The notes beneath the pieces were generated by a model. That model made no database searches and had not been told where the DNA came from. It saw only the letters and a program-made list of their open reading frames with translations. From positions 930,001 to 994,000 of the forward strand of contig WJXW01000006.1 in the NCBI GenBank assembly GCA_015832175.1: DNA of 64,000 nt. Direction: 5' to 3'. Shown one piece after another: positions 44,480-57,149 of the stretch. The position numbers were made by a program, and so were the translations under genes. Positions within the stretch are counted from its first letter, which is position 1; every line of letters begins with the position of its first letter. This DNA is from Paraphaeosphaeria minitans (Eukaryota; Ascomycota; Dothideomycetes; Pleosporales; Didymosphaeriaceae).

Positions 44480-46152
44480 TGCGATTATGTACGTAGGATG
44501 CGTGGATTTTCATTTTACTGTCTTTACTGTAAGAGTGGAGGACAAGGCTTAAGCAAGGCTTTTTTTTATACAATTACAGTCCCTCTAGCACCTAAAGCAG
44601 TCTCCTACATATTCTTGTAAGAAGTAACAGTTATAAACCCCCTGAAAACAGCCCTCGTGTTGCTAACTTAGCTAACGTCCAATCATTGTAACGTTATAAA
44701 TAAAAACGCATAAATGCAAGGCTACTCTTCTACATTCCGAACAATTGTAACAAGGGCGACCGGTGAAAAGGACTGGTACGACGAAACCGGAAAAGCTGCC
44801 TGTGAGGAATACACTGAATGTGGAAGGGCTTACGGGATAGGCCCTCAGAAAAACTAAACCCGCTCCAGTATCTGGTTTTTGAAAACCTGTCTTCGCGTTC
44901 TGGAGCTTATACCTAAGTATTGAGAAGTCACTTGATGTTCTCGTGCCTATGGACCTCCTTGGAGAATGCGTTGGACAGGCTACTCACCTAAGCACTGATA
45001 TTCTTGCGAGCTTCAAGAAAAAGGCATAAAATCCAATAGACAGCAGGCAACACGCCCTTGTGGCGTGACACGCGTTTGTCCATCTCCAAGGCAGAAGCCG
45101 CCCAAGGTTTCAGGCCGTCGACGCCACTACCTTAGCTTGCACACCCAAAGCCAGCCGATCGTCCAACGCGACTTCACTGAGGTTGTTATGGGTGCATGTG
45201 ACTCTTACAGAGCAGTGTGCAGAAAGGGGGTGTTTGACACAAAGGACGAAGCCGCGGATTGATAGGACACTGAACACCAACACCTACTTTTGACGGCACA
45301 AAGACTCCCGACGGTCTCTGCAGCGCTCGAAGGCAACCGGTGCATGACTTGCACCGTCGTCACAGGCCCTCTCTCCAGGCCTCGAACGCCTGTACCCACC
45401 GGTTTCCAGTCATACCTTCTGCAAACAAACGCGCCCTTCTGCAGGCACCCCGCTCCATCACCCGCACGATTCCCGCAAAAACTGTGTCTTTTGCAAAAAG
45501 AAGGTGCAAAAATAACCCTTCCCCCCAAGCCTCCCGAGCCTGCTTCATTTTCTGCCAAAATGGCCCCCAACGCGTATCGTTCATCACTGCCTGGCCGTGG
45601 CGACACGCCCTCAGCTGGCATGGCCCCTCCACTGCAAACCCCGCCTACTGACCATGGCTGACCGCCTGACCGAACATCGGGGGGCTCTGCAAATGTTTGG
45701 GTCGACGTCATGCGCGCATGAACGGGCGGCGGTCACCCTCAGTGGCTGGTGGGTGCATTGTGACGCGATGATTGGCGGTCGGAGTGGCTGATGCGACGGG
45801 TCGGCCAATCAGGCGCTGAAGCGGAACCGGCCGAGTGAAGGCTGCGCCTCAGGTGCGTTTTGATTGTGGCTGCGGCTCTGCGACTCCGCCGCCTTAATGA
45901 CCAAGCGTCGTGATGGAGGGGGCCGGGTATGATGGAGAAGGTGAGACAATCGGTCTGGAGGACGGTATAAAACTTGTGGGTTGGGGACATCGTGACTTCT
46001 ACCTTCGCTTTAGCACATACACACACTTACACATACACATCCAGAGTACAAGTTTCAAAGTACAACCGCATCGCATCGCAGCTCAAGCTTTTGCATCTTC
46101 TGGGAATCATACCAGACCAGCCAATCAACATCAACAACTGCAACCAATCATA
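44480..46152. other. Long intergenic region (1.7 kb)
   Basis: No recognised gene. Pro-rich frames at 45205-45711 (minus) and 45290-45661 (plus) overlap each other and show no domain. The stretch before 46153 is CA-rich and looks like a 5' UTR. Confidence 0.4.
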
Positions 46153-46833
46153 ATGTTCTCCTACCACAGCACTCGCACGCGTGAGCGAAGCCCTCTCTTC
46201 AACGACCACGACGACGACTACTACTCCGCGCGCCGCCTCGTGCGCACAAACTCCAAGCGCGCCTACGATGACGGCGACGACGAATACGACGACTACCCCT
46301 ACACCACCAACAGCCACAAGAACAAGCCCTCGCGTGCTCTGACCATCCGCCAGCCCTCGCAGCTGGAGAAGTACAACATCTGGTCAAGGCCGGCGTCATC
46401 GTCGTCGCCAAAGCACACGTCTTCAAGGTACTTCCGCTCATCCTTCAACAACCAGGAAGATGACGATCGTACGGTGAGGTACAAGTACACCACTACGCGG
46501 TACTCCCCTTCACACACGCACACCCACGCCCACGCACATTCAGACGACGACTCGGACCGCGAGCGCGAGTTCCGTCTGAAGGTGAAAGCTACGTACGGCC
46601 GGCCGAGGTCGAGCCACTCATCTGAGCGCAAGGCGATGGCATGGTCCGGCGACATGTTCCGCACGCGAGAGAAGTGGGTGGATGAGGACTGGGAGACGCG
46701 CGAGCGCGAGCGGGAGCGGAGGCGGGACTCCTTGTTCGATGATGAGCGCGTTGGGGAGAAGAGCGTGCGCTTTCGGCGGATGAAGAGGACGAAGACGGAG
46801 GAGTGGAGGCCGTTGAGTGGGTTTAGACGGTAG
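46153..46833 (+). CDS. Charged low-complexity hypothetical protein
   Basis: One exon of 226 residues. Composition is extreme: Arg, Asp, Ser, Tyr and His dominate, with acidic and basic clusters (NDHDDDYY, GDDEYDDY, ETRERERERRRD), a HTHTHAHAHS tract, and a C-terminal basic end (RRMKRTKTEEWRPLSGFRR). No domain is recognised. The open frame extends upstream of this Met, but the upstream part reads as UTR-like repeats, so the Met at 46153 in context ATAATGTT is preferred. Codon composition is plausible for a real gene, and the frame is clean. Perhaps a disordered nuclear or stress protein; no function is assigned. Confidence 0.65.
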   Translation: MFSYHSTRTRERSPLFNDHDDDYYSARRLVRTNSKRAYDDGDDEYDDYPYTTNSHKNKPSRALTIRQPSQLEKYNIWSRPASSSSPKHTSSRYFRSSFNNQEDDDRTVRYKYTTTRYSPSHTHTHAHAHSDDDSDREREFRLKVKATYGRPRSSHSSERKAMAWSGDMFRTREKWVDEDWETRERERERRRDSLFDDERVGEKSVRFRRMKRTKTEEWRPLSGFRR

Positions 46834-47526
46834 TGGTTTTCTCTTTTTCCTGTTGTTGCGTCTGGATTTTGTCTCTCTTCGCTGTTTCCTTCTCTGGCTG
46901 TAGACGGAGCTGGCGTTTGCTGGTTGGTTTTTGCTAGACTGACTCGTCGACTGGCTGCCTATCTAGGTTATGGCGTTGGAGATGGGGCCTAAATTTGGTT
47001 CATTCGCCTTTGCGCACCTGGGAGGCGCATCATATGTCGTATGTCATTTATACCCATTTTCCTTGACTTGGATTAGAAAAACTAGGAATGAAAAGGTCGT
47101 GGAGGATATGCGTTTCTCTTCTTGCGTAGCCCGCGTGCTCAATTTTTGGTGATTGTTACGCAGAGGAATCGAACAATCGTTCGCAGAGTGAGACCTCTCG
47201 TGATCGATAAGCGTCGTGTGCTGAGTTTCCACCGGTCCCGTATGTCAAGTAGCCATGAAGCGGTAACATGAACCTACACTTTGGTACTGATTTGAACGAA
47301 ATGAAAAGTGAAAATGTGTGCAGATTAGATTGGACACAGTGAAGTTGAAAGGGTATATCTTTGTACTTTCTGTGGTTCCGGCTTACCAGCCTGAAGTAGA
47401 CGTTTCAGTGCGAAAGCAGCGGGTGACCACCCACCTAGCCACTTCCTGTCTTGGCTGCCGTGTTAGGCTTTTCTTTCATCTACCAGCCATGCTTATCGTG
47501 ATTCATATCCCAGCATAACGTTACGC
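46834..47526. other. Convergent intergenic region
   Basis: 3' flanks of the charged hypothetical gene and NudC. Nothing notable is seen. Confidence 0.35.
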
Positions 47527-48150
47527 TCATCCCATCTTCGCGTTGGAAAAGTCCATCTCCGGGTGTTGCTGCTGGAACTGTTTGAGGATGTCGAGCTTCT
47601 TCTGCTCGTCACTGGTGGGCTTGCCCATTTCCTTCTGGCGCTGGTCAAACATCATCTTCTCGACCATGCCGCGTGTCTCGCCGTCGAGGTCGCCGAGAGT
47701 GCTGTTTTCGGGCTGGATCTTGGAGGTGTCAATCTTGGGGGCGGTGGTGACGACGTGGGCCCACCACTCGAGCTGGTTGACCTTTTCGAGGTGCACCGCG
47801 ATCTCCTTGCCACCGGGGACTGTTTCGAGGGTCCAGGTGGAGTCGTCGACGTGGATGTGGTGGGGAAGGTCACCCTGGGCTAGTTAGCAGTGCACACGGC
47901 CAGGAGGCGTCGGGCTACACACGTCTATGATGGGATCCTGGCCCTTGATGGCGACCTTGAGATGGCTCCGTGTGAGCTTCACGTCCAGGTCGCGGCCCTT
48001 GTACTTGGCGTCGACGGAGAGAGTGACATCGACGTCTTTGATGGTCTGAGACCACTTGTAGGGCAGAGCGGCCTGTTCGGCGTCCTCGCTGGCCTTTGCC
48101 TCGGCGTCGAGGCGCTTCTGCTCTTCGGGGGTAGGTTCCGGAGCTGACAT
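47527..48150 (-). CDS. nudC: Nuclear movement protein NudC (CS domain)
   Basis: Two exons (48150-47923, 47874-47527) give 191 residues, typical of fungal NudC. The CS/p23-like domain spans about 28-120: [69 protein letters not shown]. The C-terminal part has [14 protein letters not shown] and ends [11 protein letters not shown], the conserved family tail. Family knowledge: NudC is an Hsp90 co-chaperone-like factor that supports dynein/LIS1-dependent nuclear migration in hyphae. A 47-nt intron (donor GTGTGT) joins IID|GDL in phase. It is divergent from the AP180-type gene with 616 nt between the start codons. Confidence 0.96.
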
Positions 48151-48163
48151 GATGGTTGCGTGG

Positions 48164-48208
48164 GTGTGGGTGTGGACGTGGGCGTGGGCGTGGGCGTGGG
48201 CGTGGGCG
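48164..48208. repeat. (GTGGGC/GTGGGT)n repeat upstream of NudC
   Basis: Imperfect then perfect GTGGGC hexamers, about seven units, in the 5' flank or 5' UTR of NudC. Read on the minus strand it is a CCCACG tract. Confidence 0.8.
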
Positions 48209-48481
48209 TATGTCTTGTCGGAATGGGCGCGACGTGGGGTTGGTTGGGCCCGCGTCATCGAGGACTACCGCACCGGCCCTAACTTGTACGTGGCCGTGCA
48301 CCTTCATTCTACTGCACCCCGGAAGCACTTCATCTACTCCAGAGCCCCTTGCGCGCCGCCCACAGCGCACTCGCCCGTGCCCACTGCCCACTACCCATTA
48401 CTACCGCCCCCGGTTGCCCCGCGATGCTGCCGTAGAGTCCACCCGCGACACGAAGCGAGCGCGAGATAGCTGCCCACCTGA

Positions 48482-51038
<2,557 letters not shown>

Positions 51039-51865
51039 GAGCCTGCGATGGGGAGGCTGCGGCTGAGAGGTGGAGACTGCGCGGCAGGCAGGGGCCGTGG
51101 GTGTGAAACGGGCATTTAGCAGATGCATGGGTCTTTGAGGGAGGATTTGGAAGAGAAAAGGAAGGGCAAGAGGAGTGCGAGCTGCGGCGCGGCGTTTGGG
51201 CGATCGAAGGCGATCTGGGATTGGTGTCCTGGGTCTGGTCATGGATCTGTGTCTTGTCACAGTGACAGCGATAATAGTGCCGGCAGGCACGAGAGCAAGT
51301 GCGAGATGGACATCCTCGCGCTGGCGGCGGAACTGAGGGTTTCGCGCGTGAGGCTCTTGTGCCGGGTGGCGCGGGTTAGCAGGATATTGGGGAGCGAGAT
51401 GTGAGGGCGACGTCGTTTTTGTAATACTATTGCTTCAGGGCAGAGATGGAGCGCAGGAGAGGGCACGCACCGGCGCACGGTCATGAGTAGACATGACCAT
51501 GAGTGCATAATCACTATTGGCGAAGACTGCAGGAGTGTTGTTGACATGTTGTATATTGTTAAGGATGGTGTGCGATGCATTGTGTATGCTGCTCTATCCC
51601 TACCTGTTTGTATGGAGGCCAAATGCATGCTAGCTACCAATGTCCAGTCTCTTCCCAAGTCCAAATGCTATGCCACCACATGTCCAATATCCGATGTAAC
51701 GCCCTAATCGCGCACCATTCAGTAACCCAATTAAACGCCATAGCTCCTGCCATATGTGCTGCATACATACTCAAAATATCCATATCGACTTCAACGACAT
51801 GAGTTCCACCAGCCCCCCCCCCCCACCCCCTTGGACAAAAGAATAGACACAGCAAAACGCATCGC
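51039..51865. other. Convergent intergenic region with C12 run
   Basis: 3' flanks of the AP180-type gene and SRS2. A 12-base C homopolymer lies at 51813-51824, a likely length-error site in assembly. No gene is seen. Confidence 0.4.
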
Positions 51866-54850
51866 TCACGACCCCTTGGGCCGCGGCATTGCACTATGCT
51901 TCACGCTCCACCCCTGCATGCTCCTCCTCGCACCTAGCGTCCTCCTCTGCACCCCACCACCCTGCAACGTGCTCATAGAAGTCGTGTGCAGCGTCGTCGC
52001 AGGCCGGAACCCCGACGTCACGGGCTCGCTAGGTCGGACTTTATCCTCCGAGGAGGTCACGAATGGCTCATTGTCCGGCTTTGGAGGCGACGATGAGAGG
52101 AGCACGTATCTTGAAGACGACTCTTTGGTAGCGGGAGTTCTTCTAGGCTTGCTGGCCATAGGGGCCGTTTTCAGGGTGTGCGTGGGGAAAGATGGGGGTT
52201 GGTAGGGGCGGTAGGGGCGGGCAGGTTGTCTGTTTAAGACGTCTGCGATTGGGCGGGTGAAGGTAGCGGGGGTGTTTTGCTGGAGCGGCTGAGGTTTTGG
52301 CGTGGGTAATGGGTCTTGCTCTTCAGACATGGAGCTTGCGGAGCGCTTGAAGAAGCCTGTGATGGCGCCCTGGCCTGCAGCGCGCGGCTTGCTTTTCTTC
52401 GTTTGTGTGGGGTTCGCACCGAGCCTATTGACCTCTTTGTACACCGGCTTTGATGACGTGCCGAGCACATTGACTTCGCTGTAGGTGTGTTTGGCGGCGG
52501 CGTTGGCGCTTGCGAGCAGTCGTGCGTTCTCAGCTTCTTGCTGCAGAGCTCGTACGTCTCGGGCACTAGTGAAACCCGCGTTGCCACCGGCGCTGGTCAG
52601 ACTCATACTACGCCCCCCTCCCAGGCCCAGTTCGCGCGTCGAGTGCTCTACCTTTGGTCGCTTGGCCCATGGCTCTACTGTGGTGTTCCATCCGTTGGGC
52701 CAGGACTCTGTACCATCTATTTCATCTCGTGTATACGGGTATTTGTCGTCCTCTATACGCTCTACTAGGCTTCGAGCAGTTTGAACTTCCGTAGCAAGTG
52801 GGCAAGCTCGTCCAAGTATCTGTGCGAGGTCCCTTATAGCGGTGGACCCCATGCTCGGGCCACTTCGACTGAAGAACTTCTGTATACTGGCGTCGTCGAC
52901 GAACTTTGACAAGACAGTGTCATCCGAGGAAGCAAGTTTCACAGGGCAGCTCAGGTACAAGAGGCCCTTGGCTCTAGTCATACCAACATACAGCAAACGT
53001 CTCTCCTCATCGTGGTCTTCTGCTCGAGAATGAGGAATTGACCCCATGTAGACTGCTGGGATGAAGACGACCGGCCATTCAAGTCCTTTGGCGGCGTGAA
53101 TCGTGGAAATGGTGACCTGACTCACTTCCTCTCCATTGGGCTGTTCCACAGCAGATGACAGAGTGACATTTGCGAGGAACTTCGACAGGATATCAGCAGC
53201 CGTATCTTGGCGCTGTTCAATGCCCTCGACGATAGGTAACGCATCGTTGGCGATCTCTTCACCATTTGCCACGCTCGTTGCCATTTGTGTCGCTTGAGAA
53301 ACGAGTTCCTCGTAATTCGCCCACCGCTCTGTCCAGTCTTCCTTGTATGTGCTCCTCAGGTAGGCTTCGAAATTGATCTTGGTGCTAACATGATCGATAA
53401 GACCTAAGAGATCACACGAATCTTCTTGTTGAAGTTTCTTCTGCGATGTCAGGACCAAATTGACGAATGTCTCGATGCCAAGCTGCGCAGGTTTGGCAAT
53501 TTTCGATCGAGCCATCTTTCTGCCCTGAGCAATAGCTAGGATGTGTTTCCAGAAGGATGTCTTCTCCTCTTCCGCTTCCTTGACGAGGGCTTTGACGGTA
53601 CTCTCGCCGATCTTCCGTGGCGGGCGATTGATGATGCGCATCAGCACATCATTGCTTTCCGGCTGGTTGATGATGCGTAGGTAGTCAAGCACCAGTTTGA
53701 TCTCCGCACGGTCGAAAAAGCGCAAGCCACCAACCATGCGATAGGGTATCCCTGTTTTTGCGAGTGCTCTCTCGATTGACAGTGATAGCGTGGCTGAGCG
53801 GATGAGGATGGCATGGTCATTGTGGTCTATCAGGCCGGCACTAAGTGTTGTTATCCGTTGGATCTCGTCAACAATCCACCACGCTTCGACTTGCGCAGTG
53901 GCAAGATGGCGAAGCGTAGGTTGCTCACCCACGCAATGAGTCGCGATGAGCGGTTTCTCGGGACGCGATTCGTCTTGCTCGATAACAGCCATTGCCGTGG
54001 TCAGGATACAGCCAGACGACCGGTAGTTCATCTCGAGATTGATGACGGAAGAGTCAGGATAATCCCTTCGCATCTTGTGGAGGTTCTCAATCTCTGCTGC
54101 TCGGAAGCTATATATGCTCTGATCCGGGTCGCCGACGATCGTGATGCGGCCCCTGGCTTGTGCTAAAAGTTTCATTAACTCATATTGCACATTGTTCGTG
54201 TCTTGGTATTCATCGATAAGCACGGCCTCTATGCTAGAGACGCATTGAGGGTGTTTTTGAAGAAGCTCCACGCATCGTACGAGCAGGTCATCGTAGTCCA
54301 GAAGGTTTTGAGACTTCAGCTGTTCTTCATACTCGAAGTAGACATTTCTAAACTCATGCTGGTCTGCCTTCTTCAGGGTAGCGGCAAACTGCTCTGCGGA
54401 CACATTGCGGGCCTTCAGTCCAGAGATTCGACTGCGAGCCTGGTCGGGTGGCACAAGGTATTGCCGGCTGTCGATAATCCGCTTGATGATAGACTTGCTG
54501 TCGGTGGTGTCGGCAATACCGAAGTTCTTTGGGATACCGATCTCTTGGCCGTACCGAACCAGGAAGCGGCGAGCGACTGAGTGAAAGGTGCCCAAGATCA
54601 ATTTTTTCTCGTTTCCTTCGCCGACGAAGCCACAGATCCTCTCTTTCATCTCCCGTGCGGCCTTGATGGTGAAGGTGCAGACGACGATGTTCCATGGCTG
54701 GAGTCGCTCGTGGTTGACATGATATGCGACGCGTGCCGTGAGTGTTTTCGTTTTGCCAGAGCCGGGCGGCGCCAGGACCTGCAGAACGGACGCAGGGCTG
54801 GTGACAGCGCTCCGTTGCGCACCATTGAGGCCGTCTAGCAGCGTCTCCAT
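51866..54850 (-). CDS. SRS2: SRS2-type ATP-dependent DNA helicase (UvrD/Rep family)
   Basis: An uninterrupted frame of 994 residues. Superfamily 1A motifs: Q-motif LNGAQRSAV, Walker A APPGSGKT (27-34), motif Ia TFTIKAAREMKER, Walker B LIDEYQDT, motif III GDPDQSIYSFRAA, motif IV NYRSS, motif V TIHAAKGLEWPVVFIP, motif VI EERRLLYVGMTRAK. The C-terminal 280 residues are disordered and carry a perfect PIP box QGAITGFF (827-834) and a hydrophobic VLLSSSPP segment near 906 that resembles a SUMO-interacting motif. Family knowledge: Srs2 strips Rad51 from ssDNA and is recruited to SUMO-PCNA at forks. Intronless, as many fungal orthologues are. Identification over UvrD-like mitochondrial helicases rests on the C-terminal motifs and the KLASSDDTVLSKFV region. 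Confidence 0.95.
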   Translation of the reverse strand: METLLDGLNGAQRSAVTSPASVLQVLAPPGSGKTKTLTARVAYHVNHERLQPWNIVVCTFTIKAAREMKERICGFVGEGNEKKLILGTFHSVARRFLVRYGQEIGIPKNFGIADTTDSKSIIKRIIDSRQYLVPPDQARSRISGLKARNVSAEQFAATLKKADQHEFRNVYFEYEEQLKSQNLLDYDDLLVRCVELLQKHPQCVSSIEAVLIDEYQDTNNVQYELMKLLAQARGRITIVGDPDQSIYSFRAAEIENLHKMRRDYPDSSVINLEMNYRSSGCILTTAMAVIEQDESRPEKPLIATHCVGEQPTLRHLATAQVEAWWIVDEIQRITTLSAGLIDHNDHAILIRSATLSLSIERALAKTGIPYRMVGGLRFFDRAEIKLVLDYLRIINQPESNDVLMRIINRPPRKIGESTVKALVKEAEEEKTSFWKHILAIAQGRKMARSKIAKPAQLGIETFVNLVLTSQKKLQQEDSCDLLGLIDHVSTKINFEAYLRSTYKEDWTERWANYEELVSQATQMATSVANGEEIANDALPIVEGIEQRQDTAADILSKFLANVTLSSAVEQPNGEEVSQVTISTIHAAKGLEWPVVFIPAVYMGSIPHSRAEDHDEERRLLYVGMTRAKGLLYLSCPVKLASSDDTVLSKFVDDASIQKFFSRSGPSMGSTAIRDLAQILGRACPLATEVQTARSLVERIEDDKYPYTRDEIDGTESWPNGWNTTVEPWAKRPKVEHSTRELGLGGGRSMSLTSAGGNAGFTSARDVRALQQEAENARLLASANAAAKHTYSEVNVLGTSSKPVYKEVNRLGANPTQTKKSKPRAAGQGAITGFFKRSASSMSEEQDPLPTPKPQPLQQNTPATFTRPIADVLNRQPARPYRPYQPPSFPTHTLKTAPMASKPRRTPATKESSSRYVLLSSSPPKPDNEPFVTSSEDKVRPSEPVTSGFRPATTLHTTSMSTLQGGGVQRRTLGARRSMQGWSVKHSAMPRPKGS
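52349..52372 (-). other. PCNA-interacting peptide (PIP box) of SRS2
   Basis: Encodes QGAITGFF, an exact fit to Q-x-x-[ILM]-x-x-[FY]-[FY], in the disordered tail. Listed separately because it marks the PCNA-binding function. Confidence 0.8.
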
Positions 54851-57149
54851 CGCTGCAGTTCACGGAGGGGCTGTCCGTGTGAACAGTGTCGGGGTGGTTG
54901 AAGGACGCGTGGCGCGCTAGTAGAGTGCTTCACCCAAAACGGGAACGGCTCGCCACGCGCTCACGTGACGATAATTAGCGGGCATAGGAGTCTACCTTTC
55001 CAGTGGTGGCAGTCCACCTCGCTACGTCAGCTTCAGAGAGTTGGCAACAGTCACACACACACACAGAGACTGCGCCAGGTTGAATCACCTTCGACTCAGC
55101 GCGCAATTGCGCGTGCCGCTACCGTTCACCTTGTTCACCTTATACGGAATTGTTCCATCGATGAATGCTAGCGCACGATACTTCGTGACCGCCTTTCCCT
55201 TCTCGTGCCTGTAAAACCCAGTAGAAACGACCGGTACGCGCAAGATCTTATATCAGAGTGGATAGCATCAGATATATTAGACTTTGTCTCGACTCCTCAC
55301 TAGTTCCTGCACTCCAAGCATCTTCAAGGTTCAATGTGCTGCATTAGAGTCCCAGCTCTCAATCTCGGGCTTCGTGCTATAGGTACATCTGGTTGGAGCC
55401 AACAACACCTGAGTCATATTCCGAGCTGTCGTGCTAGAAATTCGAATCACCCAACCTGGCATCATATGGCTACTATACAGCTCGATTCCTCGCTTGCATT
55501 TGATCTCGAATAACGGTCGGCATCCTGTGCTTATCAGACTGTATCAACTGTATCAAAAAAAATTTACAAGGAAGGTAGTGTTAGAGGTGCAGCGCCCATA
55601 ATGGATGCGTGAATTAGATTTTTGTCTAGAGCATCATATAAATGATAATATCTCCTTGCAGATCGACTTTCAAGCTTGCTCGGACGTGCGGATCGAGAGC
55701 TCTTTCTAAAGCAGATGCAATACAGACTAACCCTTTCCCCGTCCCGCCTTCCTCCAATCTTTAAATAGCAATTGCTTCAACCTGCCGCGTGTGCTACAGA
55801 AAAGCACGAAATGTTTCGACGTAATCGACTTCCGATTTCGCGCACGGCATGGCTACTTCTGTGTTCTTCTGAGACTCTGGCGCACGATTACCTAGACATG
55901 TTCCCGCAGCGGCAACTGTGAAACCCTCGCGCAACGGAGCTTTCGAAGTCAATGCAAGGATGGAATCATGCATTAGAAGCAAACTGAAGACTTTTATGAC
56001 GGACGAGGTTTGGATAGAAGATGGACTGCCCTCCCATCCAGGAGTGGGCAGTCGGATTCCGCAGGTGGGTCGTCCAGGCAGTACGACAGCAGCACAAGGT
56101 CGCACGGCGCCGGGAACGATTCCAATGTGATGACACAGTAGGTACTACTGAACATCCCATCACGGTAAAGCAACGAAACACCATCCCCTGTAGAATCCCT
56201 GTCCCTATCACGTCGGTCAAGCCGTTTGTTTGAAACGATGCGAGATCCCAGCGCTTGCCAGGTCCCCCGAATTTCGTCCCACCACCATTTTGATTTTATT
56301 TCCAGACGTCGACGCTCTTCCACGACGTCTTCCTGCAGACGTCCCACGGACTATCAATGCGATTCGTCACTCCGTTGATCGTTTTCCAGCTAAACGATGA
56401 TCGGAAAACCCCTATCAGATGCAGAAGTCCGATTCGGCAACTGTAGGCTAGGACCGAATGAGCGTTGCACAGCGTACCTACACTGCTACTGGCACACCGC
56501 TTTGTCATAGGCTGTCCTACGCGAGTGTCAGAAATCAGATTCCAATAGGTAGTATAGGTACTTTACCCAAAAAAACGAGCATGCGGAGGCCCATGTCTGT
56601 GGTTCAACCTCTCGGCGGCGCCACGTAAAATCGGGGGGGGGGGTTTCGGGATCACGTCGTTGGTTCCAGTGTCGGACTAGGCAATGTACCGATTCTCATT
56701 GCCCACGGTGACGTTGTTGTTGGTATTTTAAAAGGAGGTGGAGGAAAAGGGGGAGTGAAGCAGGGATCTGAATCGAACAGGGCGTCGTTGTGAGCTGCCT
56801 AAGATTATCGGTACAGGCAGATGAAATCTCGTCGACAAGGTGCAACGAGTCTGAATCGATCGCGATGGGCCAGTGTGCAGTTGAGGGATAGACCAGCAGG
56901 CAAGCCATCAGCGAGGCGTCTCTCGAGAGGCATGTCGCAGGGATCAAGACCTGTAGGTAGTAGGTAGGTAGGTAGGTAACGAAGGGAGGCTTGATTGCTG
57001 AACCTATGTAAAGCGATCACGGAATCGCATAAAACTAACGGGGGAACATTCTGCTTCGAAATGGGTGCCAATCTGCTGTACCACAGATTCTAGTGCGTTG
57101 CCGTTCAACACTAGGTAGGTAGGTGTATCTTCAGATCGCTACTCCCATC
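54851..57149. other. Long intergenic region (2.3 kb)
   Basis: No supportable gene. An (AC)n tract lies at about 55053-55065, an A-rich run at 55554-55562, and an 11-base G homopolymer at 56633-56643. AGGTAGGT tracts lie at 56953-56978 and 57112-57124. It holds the promoter of SRS2 and the 3' flank of the glucanase gene. Confidence 0.4.
56953..56978. repeat. (TAGG)n tract
   Basis: TGTAGGTAGTAGGTAGGTAG and following units in the intergenic region; part of the dispersed TAGG family described under findings. Confidence 0.85.

Noticed and set aside
45205..45711. Pro-rich open frames on both strands
   Set aside because: They overlap each other, lack any motif, and arise from GC-rich composition.
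56633..56643. G11 run as a structured or regulatory element
   Set aside because: A single homopolymer with no partner G-tracts close enough to argue for a quadruplex; more likely simple slippage.
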